DNA from: Vespula vulgaris
Lineage: Eukaryota; Arthropoda; Insecta; Hymenoptera; Vespidae
DNA: 64,000 nt
Assembly (NCBI RefSeq): GCF_905475345.1
Contig: NC_066602.1
Location: 4,858,814-4,922,813, forward strand
Direction of reading: 5' to 3'
The notes beneath the pieces are model-generated. The model was not told the DNA's origin. It saw nothing but the letters and a program-made list of their open reading frames with translations, and did no database searches. Of this stretch, positions 1 through 11,169 are shown in pieces; the stretch's first letter is position 1, and every line of letters begins with the position of its first letter. A program made the position numbers and the translations under genes.

Positions 1-1300
1 GCACAGCGTTGTATAATCTTCCGAAGAAGCTCAACTCCAACTTCGGTTAATGCCTTAACCGGTGATACGCATGATTTGCAGAGAAGGGATATTTAAATCT
101 TTTCGTCAGCCGCTAGAGATCGGAGATAGATGCACGCGTCATAAGCTTTTTTGCTTACGTCATAAAATTCGTGTAGCTGAATCTTGTAAAAAAAAAAAAA
201 AAAAAAAAATGTAATCGATCACGATTGTTTTCTGTGAAAGCCGTAGTTCATCTAACAACGTAAGTTCACTGATCTCGATACGCAATTCATGATTTTCGTC
301 GGGAACTAGGTCGTTCCATTCAACACTACTTAGCCAAAGTCGCTGCATTATTGATGATCGGGCCAAGTAGATCGTGCGGATTGAATAATTTCTCTATGCG
401 AGAAAGAATGGTTCGCTGTTACGCGTTCATTGAATTTATTAATTTTTACGTAGTATATTATATGATTCCAAACTACCCCGAGAATAAAGGTGGTCTCTTC
501 CAGATCTACACGAATATATGTATCCGTCGAATGGTTGACAAAATCTGAAATAAAATTTTTCTCGTTGAAGATCCACTGTTGTAATGCGAAAGCATCATTT
601 GACGCGATGTCAAGTACTTTGTCCTCAATTCTTATGGCTTCATCGAATGTGTGAGTGCCCGTAATTAAATCGTCGACGTAACAATTGCGTTTAATAATGT
701 TTGCAGTTTCGGGACAGACTGCATTTTCGTCGGCAGCTAATTATTGCAACGTTCTAACGGTTAGAAAATATGTTGATGATATTCTATACGTTATCAAACG
801 TCTTGATGGATAGGGAACGACTTTTCATAGTATCTAGCGATATTTGCAATCATCCGGTGATACAAAATTATCTGCTGAAACATTTTTGCGATGTCGGTGA
901 TTAATATATACACGTTTATTAACCGAATCAAGTTAGCAAATAGTTCATCCTATGATGGACTCATCATAAGATTGTCATTGAGAGATTATCATTTCTACAG
1001 TGAAATGCGTTGAAATATCAAATACGAAGCGTAGTTTTGTCGTAAGTGGTGTGGCAGGTATTAATGTAACGAACCTTGGACATGTGCCATAAGTCGCGAT
1101 ATTTCTTCATACAAATAGATATTGCTCCTTAAAAGCTGGACTTTTCACGAAGGCGCGCTCTAAGACATGAAATATCTTGAGCGCGATTGTGTATGAATCA
1201 CCCAGATACGGTCTATAGTTTCTGAACGGTAAACTGACGACACAAGATCCTGTCTCAGATTCGTGATATATATTAGGCTTAAAGTGCTCCTCGTATTCGA
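1..1300 (-). pseudogene. BEL/Pao retrotransposon reverse transcriptase, decayed
   Basis: Minus-strand reading recovers the characteristic order of a BEL/Pao reverse transcriptase. The fingers segment reads GRF.VRLPF followed by NYRPYLGDSYTIAL near 1290-1190. AADENAVCPETANIIKRNC leads into the catalytic YVDDLITGTHTF at about 740-640. LQQWIF follows, and then IMQRLWLSSVEWNDLVP at 360-290, the usual BEL/Pao segment after the catalytic core. In the living element this enzyme copies the RNA genome into DNA inside the virus-like particle. Here the frame changes several times and stops interrupt it, so it is a fossil. RNase H and integrase would lie beyond the left window edge. Family assignment is from recognised motifs; the coordinates are approximate. 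Confidence 0.8.
187..209. repeat. poly(A) run inside the RT fossil
   Basis: An uninterrupted run of about 23 A on the plus strand (T on the coding minus strand) sits inside the reverse transcriptase remnant. It could be slippage expansion or the tail of an inserted retroposon. I found no retroposon body beside it. Confidence 0.8.
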
Positions 1301-1389
1301 TTTCCTCAGCCGATTAGTTCTTTTCATTGGCGGCTTCTTGATCCCTCAGAATTTAGTTGCGACTTTATGGAACCTATCATCGTATTGCA

Positions 1390-1760
1390 CGTGATCTATT
1401 GTTTTAGGACCGAGTTTGGTTTCTAATGCGAATAATTAAGAACCAAAATTTGTCCGAAGCAAAATAACTTGTGAAATCGGAATGCCGAGGATGGCAACAT
1501 TAGCAGCTGGTTTATGGAATTAAGGATCCGTTAGCTTTTTATGACGGAATTGTTAATTTGCCGCAATCTATAACTTGCGAGGATATGGCTGGATATAATC
1601 TTGACAGTATTATACATCTTATTTCCTCTGAAAATCTAGTTCTTAATAATTCCGAATCATGACGTGTATCACTTTATTGTCATTATGAACCACCAAAGAC
1701 ACAGGGACAACCAAATACGCCTATCGCAGGTTCTTTTTTACGAGTATGTAGCAAAGAGGT
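1390..1760 (-). pseudogene. BEL/Pao A17 aspartyl protease, distal half
   Basis: Minus-strand translation gives the C-terminal signature of the A17 protease domain of BEL/Pao polyproteins. FRHKKLTDP-FHKPAANV is followed by ILGIPIS, corresponding to the family pattern LADP-FHKP-DILLGA. The protease matures the Gag-Pol polyprotein. This half sits directly upstream, in coding sense, of the reverse transcriptase. It is separated from the catalytic half at 3056-3240 by about 1.3 kb of LINE sequence. Several stops are present. Confidence 0.65.
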
Positions 1761-1769
1761 CCGTCGGGC

Positions 1770-3055
1770 TAAACTCAATTAACTGAAGGAAGTTTGTAAC
1801 ATCGCACGTAATATATTCGGATATTCTAGGAGCTTCGTTCGAGAACCAATCCAAGAAGCTCCGAATCGAAAAGATTATCAGCACCCTTAAATGAAACAGC
1901 AGTTTTATAAAAAATACGGAAGAAAGATACGCATATTCCTATTCTTAGACATGCGAGATTTGAAGGCAGGTAATGGGGGCTTCAATACGATCTAGAAGAT
2001 AAGGAGTGTTCACATCGAGAGTTACGTACGCGTCTGATTTGTTCAGGATGGGAGATTACAAAAAGTGCGCTGCAAAGTCGAGCTCTTATAGCGGTTACGC
2101 CAGCGAATCCTCGATTGATTTTCAACTTCATAAACGTTGGGAACTATAGTGCAAGGAAAAACAAGCATCCCGTATCGGAATCGGAACTAGAAATATAGAC
2201 AACAAATCGCGATGTGAGAAGTCAGAAGAGGAAATCCACGTTAGTGGAAAAGGCACATGAGGAAATCCTAGCCTTTTGGCAATACAGATGGGAGTTGTCA
2301 GATAAAGGAAGACAGACATTCGTTTTCTTCTCAGACGTCAGAGAGGGAATGAATGCCCGTTTCATCTTTCCAAACTACTATGTAAGCTCTTATAAGGCTT
2401 GGCTACTTCAAAGCCAAACTCGAGTCGTTAAGTTTTGTCACAAACGAGTGCGAGTGCGGTAAGGTGGCACAGTTCAGCATTATATTCTTCACTGTTTGGT
2501 CTTTGAAGAGAGTTGTTTTGGAGAAAATAACAGGCATAAAGGCATAACCCAAAGTAGCCAGACATCTCGTTTCCTCGGCTGAGGTCTTCTCCCTTTTCGA
2601 CGATTTTTGTAAAGAGATCCTTTCTATCAAAGGCATTTGGTTTTCAGACCCTGTTCAGTCGAAATTATCGGAGTTCCTGGTGGTAGAAGTGAACGACTGT
2701 AACCTTCTCAGGTCAACCCACTCTCGAACAGGGAGTGGTCGAATGGGTTCATACGCCCCTTTCTATTTTTATTATTTCGCCCTGCAACTTACAGTCCTAT
2801 CTTCCCTTTCCATTCTACGAAATGAGTGTCAGGGAACGTGACACTGTGAGTGGTTCCCCGTGGTTTCCCATGGACGCGGCTGACGTCAGCACGGCATTCG
2901 TCATTGAGGATACATCGGCCGTGATGAAATTGCTCACCTTTCGGGAATTTTGGGTTTTTCCACTTGATAATTTGCACTTGATAATGGCGGCGAATGGATA
3001 GTTCCTGTGTATGGTAGTTTTGACGTGGTAGCATAAGAGCTGGTAGCATAAGGCA
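1770..3055 (+). mobile_element. 3' fragment of an R1-like non-LTR retrotransposon (LINE)
   Basis: On the plus strand the codons at 2214-2462 give EEILAFWQYRWELSDKGRQ then TFVFFSDVREGMNARF. This matches the post-RT region of R1-clade LINEs (W-RW-S-KGR-TF-FFPDVRERM). After a frame change, FKAKLESLSFVTNECECGK and, in another frame, VQHYILHCLVFEE follow at 2410-2510. This is the terminal CCHC-like motif (C-CG--GTV-H-L-HC--FE). The rest to about 3055 looks like 3' UTR and ends in two near copies of GGTAGCATAAG. The orientation is opposite to the surrounding BEL/Pao fossil, so this is a nested insertion. The left edge is uncertain, and stops and frameshifts show it is dead. Confidence 0.6.
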
Positions 3056-3240
3056 CTCTCTACGAGTGTCCTCCTTTACAATAGTTGTTATTATGAACCC
3101 CGCAGACTACTGAGTTAACTCGTTCACGCGAAAAATTCAGCTGCTTAGTCATTTTTTTTGTAATAAAATGTGACTGAGAACTACTGTCTATTAGAACTCG
3201 ATTATTACGGATAAGATTTCTGCGTCTAAGTTGTACTACG
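3056..3240 (-). pseudogene. BEL/Pao A17 aspartyl protease, catalytic half
   Basis: Minus strand at about 3215-3090 reads VLIDSSSQSHFITKKMTKQL. This is the active-site region of A17 proteases, normally D-SGS-Q-xFI. The catalytic Asp and the QSHFI context are kept, but Gly is replaced by Ser (DSS for DSG). It lies downstream, in coding sense, of the zinc knuckles and is broken off at about 3056 by the LINE fragment. The remaining half resumes near 1760. Confidence 0.65.
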
Positions 3241-3319
3241 GTCGTCGGTAACAGTTCACAACCATGTGTGATATACTCGCGAAAATATTCGCGTTATTTG
3301 ATATTATAGGAACCGTCGG

Positions 3320-3830
3320 TACAGCTTCCTCATGAAGCAAATGGTAATGCGGACATTTACATCGCCTGCAAGGCGATAAACTTGCATTTGCTCACGCCAT
3401 GGTCTGCGTGAAGACAAATCTGGCGAAGTTTTAGGCGAAACCGCAACGCTGTTTCATAGTTGCCTCGATTAGCTTAGCGCACTGGAAGATATGGTGGCTC
3501 GATTCACAAATAGCGCAAAGTATGCTTACGGTCGATGAGAAGGTTTGTTGAGCTCAGCCTCGTGGGTCACGTTAATTTCTGCAGTTTCGATGGCTTGTTT
3601 GTAGATTTCGAAGCTCTGTATAGTCTCCATACTGATAATACGTTGAATTATTTTTTGTAACCGCGTTACCTTGTTTATACGTAATAACCGGATACACTCT
3701 TAAACGTGTACACATCAGTAAATCGCGTCTCTCATGTAGAAAACTAAAAAGTTGATCACGAATGGAAAATCCATTAGATCGAGGATCTTTTCGCCACTTT
3801 GTATGTTTCTTTATCAAGTCATGAGACTAG
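3320..3830 (-). pseudogene. BEL/Pao Gag C-terminus with zinc knuckles, decayed
   Basis: Minus strand 3817-3600 gives a basic Gag-like stretch (DPRSNGFSIRDQLFSFLHER). Then come LCAICESSHHIFQCAKL at about 3520-3470 and CRRCKCPHYHLLHEEA at about 3390-3345. These match the two cysteine/histidine motifs of BEL/Pao Gag (LC--C---H--F-C and C--C---H--LLH). Gag packages the RNA; the knuckles bind nucleic acid. In-frame stops between the motifs show decay. Order with the neighbours is gag, protease, RT on the minus strand, as expected for the family. The 5' part of gag and the LTR were not identified. Confidence 0.65.
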
Positions 3831-4134
3831 GATATAAATGATCATCGTATCGTGTGACGTATCGCTCGACTTGCTTTAGAATGTGTTTTGCTAAGATTCA
3901 AGTGCTGAGCTATATCTGTGTACGAGGCTCTTCGTATCTTTCGTTAATTCGAATATCGCCCTTAAGTACCGTTCCATTATTAAGCTTGATTGATCATAAA
4001 GATCTTCTGAAATACTAAATTTATTCATTGTAAGAATAATTTTATACTTTATTTAAAAATCTATTGATTATTTATTTTTTGTCTTATTTATTATTTATCT
4101 AGTTATCAATCAATACAATAATACTAAATAATAT
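3831..4134. other. unassigned AT-rich spacer
   Basis: This lies between the BEL/Pao fossil and the first YqaJ-type remnant. I saw no coding signal on either strand and no clear repeat. It may contain the degraded 5' end of the BEL element. Confidence 0.4.
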
Positions 4135-4990
4135 TATGCACCAACTAATTATACTTATATAATGCATATTCGAAATATTATAAATGTTCGGGTATACCAT
4201 CGTTGATCAAAAAATAATTTAAGAAATAAGCTTTTATTTTGTAATAAGCACAAAGTTGTTGTAACAATTGTATAATAACAGTTTTTATTAATGGTACAAT
4301 TGTTATTCTTTAATGCTCATTTACATTATTTAAGCATTTCACATTATTTAAGCATATTACTGTTTAAAAATCTATGATTTGTGGTCATAAGAACATCGCG
4401 CTTCTAAAATACGTGTTGATTCTCGAATTGGGTAGAAGTTACTGGGGATAAAAAACCATAAACTTCTTTTTCATTTCTTCTGACCAAAAGTGGTTATTTT
4501 TTTCGACTGACTGCTCAATTGAAAAATTGTTGCTTATCAATAACTTATTCTTACGGTCTTTAAATAGTAAAATGACTGTAATGTTTTTAAGTAACTTATG
4601 ATAGACTCTGTACTTGATATATATACCTAGCAACATCTTTTATGTTCGACATAGCATTTGCTGGTGCATGAGTATAATTTTTACGTTGCTTTCTGTGATG
4701 TTAAATTCTTCATTAAAGTTGGGTATTTGACTTCAATGAGGGTATTGGCATTAATTAGTCTAGAGGAACCGCCAAGAATGGTTGAGTTTGTTATTCGTTT
4801 TTTTTTCACTTCTTGACCTGATGTTATTATTTACTTCGACCCAGAGACACTGGTACGCATACAGAGCGGCACGTATACTTGTGTGGGAGAAGCAAGACCC
4901 ACAAGTAGTCTTCATCCAATTTTCAAACAGTAAAGTCGAAATTCAGCTCTTCGTTTCGGTATTAGTCGACATAAAATAATGAACGCCAGT
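4135..4990 (-). mobile_element. YqaJ-nuclease transposon remnant, copy A
   Basis: Minus strand reads NANTLIEVKYPTLMKNLTS at about 4760-4700. This is the IVEVKCP-like catalytic strand of YqaJ/lambda-exonuclease-fold nucleases (E-x-K). NNHFWSEEMKKKFMVFY follows at 4495-4440, matching the C-terminal HFW--EM--K---FY segment of the same proteins. The 3' flank at 4140-4260 is alignable by eye with copy C at 12570-12790. From general knowledge, ISL2EU/IS4EU-type DNA transposons carry a YqaJ-like nuclease beside a DDE transposase; assignment to that superfamily is inference because no transposase was seen here. Several stops interrupt the reading. Confidence 0.55.
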
Positions 4991-5539
4991 ATAATTATTC
5001 TTGCAATCTATAATTATAGCGGTTAAATTGTAGCCTGTTAATTTAGTGAAATCAGTGAATTAGTTAATTTAGTGATTTCATGCGTAGATTTATTTCTTAA
5101 GAAAAGTGTATTATCTTTTGATTTATTCAATTATACGTTGTTACTGTTATGATTCTATAACTTAGTTTTCTAAAAATGTACTTAAATTACACGAAAATAA
5201 TACAGGATACTTTTAAAATTCGAATTTACCTACGTACGTTAAAATAACTCATCTCTGTATATATAGGTATACTATATAAAATTTTACAACAAAAAGGCAA
5301 AAAAAAAAAGAAAACTGCTTTATATTATTAATTATGTATATATTTTATAAAAAATCATATAAATTTTTAGAGAAGGAATATTTATAAAAAGTCCAAAATG
5401 GGTCATTTTGACCCTTCATGATAGATTAAATGATAATAAGACGTTGCGACTGATAGCGAATAAAAGATGGAATAAAAACAAGCGCATAACGAACTAGTGA
5501 TATAATCATAAGGTAGAAAAACAAGGAGGAACGACGAAT
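4991..5539. other. AT-rich spacer with a GGGTCA palindrome
   Basis: No coding signal. At 5400-5414 a 15-nt near-perfect dyad (GGGTCATTTTGACCC) occurs. It resembles the GGGTCA/TGACCC motifs often found near ends of piggyBac-like elements, but no partner terminus was found. Confidence 0.35.
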
Positions 5540-5930
5540 ATCTCAATATCTCATTAATATCATTATATGTACTTATCGGTGAGTGGTAATATGTTAAAGA
5601 TACAATTTGTTGAGAGTTTGTATGAGAAATCATCATGCGAGATAACACATTCTTTTTTCTTTTCTTATCGTAAATTATCACATTATATCTATTGTAGGAT
5701 ATATATGATACATATAAGTAGTTCTTATCTTTGTTCTTATTATTATATTATATATTAGTATTATAATAATAGTTGTAGTAGTAATAATATAAAGTGGATT
5801 ACTCCTATTGGACAAACCACGAAAAGAATAGCGCTGGAAGTTCTATCTTATAGATAATATGGAAACGAATTCTTATTTTGATTTTTATGAAAATATTATA
5901 TAATATATGACTATATAGGCAGAAAGACCA
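5540..5930. repeat. dispersed repeat R1, copy 1 (partner 26490-26870)
   Basis: It shares ordered blocks with 26490-26870: a GAGTGGT/TATG start, AACACATT followed by a TC-rich tract, TATCATAAATTATCA-like sequence, a (TTA/TAG)-rich middle, then ATAGCGCTGGAAG and TAATATATAA near the end. Both copies run in the same direction. The type of element is unknown; no coding sequence is visible. Confidence 0.5.
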
Positions 5931-6359
5931 GCAAAAATGTGAATGGGCGGAAACGAATAAAGTTGTAGTGAAACTTCTTAGGGCGCGATAGTTCGAGTTC
6001 GAAATAATGTGAAAAATGAAATATGGGGTTTCCACTCGGTCAATATGGTTGCTATCATAGTTGTTTTTCACATGGTACATATTTGTGAGTTGAGATTTGA
6101 AAAGAAGGGAAAGATTAATTCCGGTTAATCCGTTCCTCATGGCGACAATAAAGCGAGTCAAGTGCGTTCAACGTTTTCTTTTTCTTTTGAGTTCGTCTCT
6201 ACTGTAATAGGGAGACAGTGAAGTGAGTTATACTCGTTTCATCTAAACGTTTTCTTGCCGTATATTCTGTTTAACGACATGTTATACATTATCGATTTGT
6301 TTTATAATTGTTATTGGTTAATTTTGTTTTTAATGCTATATTAATTTTAAGTGATATTA
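5931..6359. other. spacer, no feature seen
   Basis: Sequence of locally higher G+C between the dispersed repeat and the Helitron-like remnant. Reading frames are short on both strands and match nothing I recognise. Confidence 0.3.
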
Positions 6360-7060
6360 ATTGACATAATGGACAAAGCCGAAAAAAGCAAGTACAGAAA
6401 GTGTAATAGCATTCCGTGAAAGACAAAACAATCATGGCGTCAATCAAAACGTCAAAGACAAACAAAAATGAGGGAATTTCAATTGCACCAAAAAGCATTG
6501 AAAGAAGGATTTACAGTGCCAGTTACTCAATCATTAATAATCGATAATATTGACAATGCAGCTAACTCATCTACAAATAACGAAGCTTCTACTAGCACTT
6601 TATTAAGGTCAATTGTATCAATCATATCCTATAACCAGTTATATTATATTTTAATCAATCAGATATAAATTTCAAAACCAATGGCAACGCTCATCAAAAA
6701 TTTCGAAAAAGGACAATTGGCTTTTCGTGGTTCGATTTATGATTAATTGTGGTTTAAGAATGGCTTCAACAAAATTAACTAAGAATATCAGCAATTGCCA
6801 ATCACCAAATTCCCAGGAGTTAATGCGAATACTGTGGTGGCATATAAATGTTATATTGAATCTCTAAATTGCAGACATATCTCTACTCTTGTAACATCGG
6901 ATCTTCTTCAGCTAGATCTAATATTAAGTGATTTATTTCTCGGCGCATAGCTTTTATGCAAACCAGACGATTGTAATATGTTCACGGACAATATGATGGC
7001 ATTTTTGGTCAAATCATAAAAGTTCAATGATTACGATTAAATATAACGATTTCTACATAC
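6360..7060 (+). pseudogene. Helitron-associated DUF6570-type protein, decayed
   Basis: Plus strand starts with MDKAEKSKYRK-like sequence at 6369, then a basic RQRQTKMREFQLHQ stretch (6440-6490) and a Ser/Thr-rich linker. YDQLWFKNGFNKIN-like sequence (stop in place of Gln) at about 6738-6780 corresponds to the CDRLWFKNDL motif. ISRRIAFMQTRRL at 6935-6975, YVHGQYDGIFGQIIKVQ-like sequence and a following block correspond to SERLISPRIPFMQIRRL--GQYGI-GQVINVP. These are hallmarks of the DUF6570 region found N-terminal to Helitron helicase-like proteins in insects. No Rep or helicase domain is seen downstream. Stops and shifts show it is dead. Confidence 0.55.
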
Positions 7061-7399
7061 TTACATGGCACAGGAAATTATGACATGGAGATCCGAATAT
7101 TATAAAGTATTCATTGAAGGACTTGTAATAATGATGGGAATAAAGAACTGTAGATCAAAGAAAACATGCGAAATATTAAAGGAAAGAGAGCAAGGAAACC
7201 ATTCCTAAAAGATTTGAATAGAAAAACATAGGAAGTACTTGACTTGATACACTGTTTATGCGAGCTTATGCAAACGACGACAGTAAGTACGATCAGTAAG
7301 GAAACAGTATGTACTCGCATTAAAGATTGCTCATTACCTTTCCTTCAATTGTGTCTAACTTCAGCAACAAGTAAAATAATAAATCATAAGCTTCTTTTC
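7061..7399. other. unassigned downstream of the Helitron remnant
   Basis: No recognisable domain. It could be further decayed Helitron-element sequence, but I could not match it. Confidence 0.3.
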
Positions 7400-9280
7400 C
7401 GTTGTTTTTATCAAAAAGAGGTAATTTATTTCGATTTCATTGCCAGCCATTATTTTTTATGTCCGAAGAATGAAATAACACTGTCTTTGAGTAAAGTGTA
7501 AAACACCTTTAACTCGGTATACGTACGTCTAGGTTTATTATTTTTGGCATATCATTTGTCTGAATATGAGCGTAATCTGTTTATTTTCATTGGTGTCAAA
7601 TACTTCACTGCAGTTGTTTGACTTCAGTGAGATATCAATTAGTCATTCTGAAGTGATGGGCAAGAACGGTCGATTTTTTATCAATAATCAAATCACTACA
7701 GCAAATTCGGGTCTGTACTCCGTGAAAAATTGTTCGATAGCCAATAGCACTTTTCCGATTCCACATATGATATTAGTACTTCCCTTGAAGCAGAAATACC
7801 AAATAGACTCTATTAATTTTGTATAAGAAATGGGCAGTCTGCTTTTACATATTTTTCCGAACAGTTACTCATTTTCGACATTTTCACTTCATTTAAACAA
7901 AATCATTTGTCCACGAGTTTCATGATTGACTTTGAAAAATCTCCTTCTTTTAACAAATTTGCACATTAGTTTTTAGCATAAAGTAAGTCCTCGTCTCGTG
8001 TTTAGTTCGTGATCATCGTCAATGATTTGAATATGAAAGTGAAATTTCTTTGCGAGACGTGAGGGTTTCTTCGACTTCACGAATCACGAACTGGACACTT
8101 TTCATTTACATATTGTAGAATAAAGTTGGCCGTATCTTTATTTAACAATTCATTATTCATTTCACGATGCAACGTCCTTCCGGAATGAATACTAATAACA
8201 GTCCATTTTGCTATCTATAAATTTGGCAATATAGGAGAAATTAGACGATTAATTCACATTATTATCGACGTCAATATAGAACTGAACGCGTTTGACTGAA
8301 ACGCGATGAATTGCCAATTCTACTTCATAAACATTGCCAGTGGTTTGCGTTCTCTGTAAGTGATTAGTCTTAAATTGGCTTTGTTCCATCACTTTAGTAT
8401 TACCCGCGATTTCTACATTGTCTATGATGACTGAAAACATGGTAAGATCCATTATGAATATTTTTTTGCAATTCCTCTACATTACTACGTAGAAGTGGAT
8501 TTTTGCCCCTTAGGATGTTTAATGGCTATCGTAACAGCAGTTCGCAAATGTTTTAAATTTTGTTGCAAGATATTCGGCTATATGACGATGCCGTAATTTT
8601 TATTTAAAGAACCTCCAAACGGCTATTATAATTACGTAATATATAATTGTGAAATTGCTGTCCCCATTCCCGATCAATTTGGTATATTTAAGACCATGAA
8701 TATCGACGCTTCAGTATATCACGTTCCAAATATCGATGTTTATCAACGTTTGTCGATGAATATCGACATTCTAATATATCATTAGATATGAGTCAAGAAA
8801 ATCCTCTATTATCGCGTTTCATTTGCGACGTCGATTGATATAAAATTTTCAAAGCATTGATCTCAAAGAGGAACTTACATACGATTTACCCGTCGCAAAA
8901 ATTTATTTCGGATCTCAATATATAATAATTTTTTGCTTATGAAACCGACGTTTGCGGTAATACCTAATATCAGATTATAATGAATTTTATACGATCTTTT
9001 GACCCATTATCCATCAGGGACGACAGCGATACAAGGAATATAGTCGTGTTCAACCTTTGCTTTTAGAGGAGTAATCGATGCCTTCTCTCGTGCAGGTTAA
9101 GACTTCAATTTATATGTCTTTATCACATAAATCTTCAGATACAAATAGCATGGTATTTTACCTGTGTAAAAGTATGGCATATTTATTACGACACAAATTT
9201 TTTTTTAATTGCGAATGTTCGCCACTTGTAGATTTACGTACTACAAAACTAGTAAGCTTATTAAAATAATATTCTAAAAG
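7400..9280 (-). mobile_element. YqaJ-nuclease transposon remnant, copy B
   Basis: Minus strand at about 7780-7560 reads VLLAIEQFFTEYRPEFAV, then (frame change) LIIDKNRPFLPITS, then TEVKQL. This corresponds to the YqaJ order: helix with E--A---, 'GL-ID-E-PFL-ASPDG', and the (V/I)EVK catalytic strand. The DNA is alignable with copy C: the ACGGTCGATTTTTTATCAATAATCA block at 7667-7691 pairs with 13283-13307, 8250-8470 with 13780-13980, and 9070-9210 with 14050-14200. The upstream parts (in coding sense) are not recognised. Nuclease of the lambda-exonuclease fold is the family activity; this copy is inactive. Confidence 0.5.
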
Positions 9281-9785
9281 ATTAATAATATCATAGAGTA
9301 TTAATTATCTTAACAATACTATTAATATTATAATAATATAAATAATACATTATTTACAGTATTGTTATCAGCTTATTATTATTATATCACGAATTGTTGT
9401 AGGCAAATGGAAGAAAGTTTTGCACCTAAGGTCAATTGAATTTGTCAAGGGCATCAATGTCTGTATAAATTGTACGTTTCCTTTCTCTTACAAAATACGT
9501 ATTGACTTGGAACTAGTTGTTCTATAAAAATCGATTATCATATATTCTCTTTGATATCTCGTCAACTCAATTTTTCAGATCACATGCTCCGACGGTGCGA
9601 AGGGGACGAATGTACCTAACAAGCACATTCATTGGATACGTTGAATTCAGAGAAGGGACATTTTTTAACGCGTTATTATTTTATTATTTTCTCTATCTAT
9701 CGTTGAAGTCACATTTCGAGCGATATTAGACTTAAAGGCTATTCTGAAGTACGAATTCTCCACTAAAATCAATAATATTTCATTA
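9281..9785. other. AT-rich spacer
   Basis: ATTA-type low-complexity sequence to about 9400, then ordinary AT-rich DNA. An open stretch at 9517-9729 (+) has no recognised match. Confidence 0.3.
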
Positions 9786-9791
9786 CATTAA

Positions 9792-10028
9792 ATGCTGTCT
9801 GAAAGAAGAATGAAAAAGAAAGAAATATCACGAGAATACTATTTGGTAATGAAGGAGTTGGTTGTTGGAGGAACGGTTAAGGATGAGACATCAAGACAGC
9901 ATGTACTCCGTGTAATTATTGATGGCGAAAGAAAGAAACCTATCTTATATGGAGCAAAAGGATTGCATGATTTTAAAGAACGTTTACAAGTTTCTTTTTT
10001 TTACGAGAAAATTTTGAGAAGTAAATAA
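9792..10028 (+). CDS. 78-codon ORF, unrecognised, possible transposon fragment
   Basis: An ATG-started frame with charged, protein-like composition. The N-terminus is basic (RRMKKKEISREYYLVMKELV); then come RQHVLRVIIDGERKKPILYG and HDFKERL. It has more charged and fewer Ile/Asn/Lys-only codons than random frames in this AT-rich DNA, which is why I list it. I do not recognise a family. It lies between two transposon remnants (YqaJ copy B and a mariner), so a fragment of an unrecognised transposon protein is most likely. No splice or promoter evidence. Confidence 0.25.
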   Translation: MLSERRMKKKEISREYYLVMKELVVGGTVKDETSRQHVLRVIIDGERKKPILYGAKGLHDFKERLQVSFFYEKILRSK

Positions 10029-10272
10029 AGTACAAATTCAAAAATGCTCGAAAGAATGTATGAATTTTCGAAAAGATCGGAGCTTCAAATTAAGACTATG
10101 CTATTTTATAATTATGGCGATAATAGAATACTTGTCTAAAAATTGTAAGTCGCGAATATTGAAACCAAAATGCTTTAAATGTAATTAGTTCGATCATATG
10201 TTCTTGAATGCAATGTTCGCTGAGAACGAGTATGGATCTGTCGATGTACTGATTAATTACACTATGTACAAT

Positions 10273-11150
10273 TAAATTGGTGGATAAGAAATGTCGGATT
10301 TTTATTTTTATATTTTTATATTAAAATCATATCTTTCCCTAAAAAATGTTTACTTAATCAAAATAGGCTCCATTTACTTCGATACACTTTTCCCAATGAG
10401 TTTTTAATGCTTTTCTTGAAAAAGTTTTAGTCTTTTGAGACCATAAACTCCGCTTTTCGTTTTCGAAGTATTTATTGCGTAAAAATTATTGCGTAAAAAA
10501 TGTTTAAGGAAATGATAGTACGTTGAATGTCGGTCGGATGAATGCGGTGGATGTTGCAAAATTTCATACTTTAAATCAATCAATTTTATGATTATATGTT
10601 GCGACGTATGCGGTCGAACGTTGTCGTGAAGAAGTATTGGTGTACAATGGGCGTTCGATTTTTAATTTTTTCTACATTTGATCAATGTATTGTCATTCTG
10701 CGGATCAGTAATGCCGAGTTCGTTCCTCAGTTCGTAGATATGAATAATGAACCTTTCCACTCACATTCCACGAAATTATCATTAAAATTTTACATGGGCA
10801 AAGTGATGATTTCGGAGCATGAGCAAGTGTCACATTTCCGTCAAGCTATCGAACAGACCTTTCTTTATTATTATCAAAAATCCATGACACGTTCGTTTAA
10901 TCAATTAAGCTTATATTGATCAATCAATTCACGCGGTGATTTATTCATTTTTTGATCCTTCCAATAGCGGGATGATATCCTTCATTCTGACAGAAGGTTA
11001 TTTTATTGTTACACTTGGATTCACTTCCATCAATGATTTCAAGTCATCATTATTCACAAACAACTTCGATCTTCCACACAGTTCATTTTAGTAGTGATAA
11101 ATCTCTAGAATGAAATTTCCCTCTCCTTTACAGTGTTCTGCCTAGATACC
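10273..11150 (-). mobile_element. mariner transposon remnant
   Basis: Minus strand reads GRSKLFVNNDDLKSLMEVNP at about 11085-11025, matching the mariner DNA-binding region GRPS--D-E-LK-L-E-NP. Then come LLHDNVRPHTS at about 10635-10600 (second catalytic Asp) and LQHPPHSSD at about 10557-10530 (third catalytic Asp region, normally HPPYSPD). The C-terminus matches W-KCIE-NGAYFD, here frame-shifted, at 10405-10365. A terminal-inverted-repeat-like sequence (TTGGTGGATAAGAAATGTCGG) lies at 10277-10297, as in mariner/SETMAR-type elements. The other TIR and the extreme N-terminus were not found. Several stops are present. Confidence 0.75.
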
Positions 11151-11169
11151 TGGTTTATGGTGTGTGTGG

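Noticed and set aside
755..800. Plus-strand YVDDIL-like reading as a second reverse transcriptase
   Set aside because: The minus strand gives a continuous BEL/Pao context (AADENAVCPETANIIKRNC then YVDDL) in the same place; the plus-strand motif stands alone.
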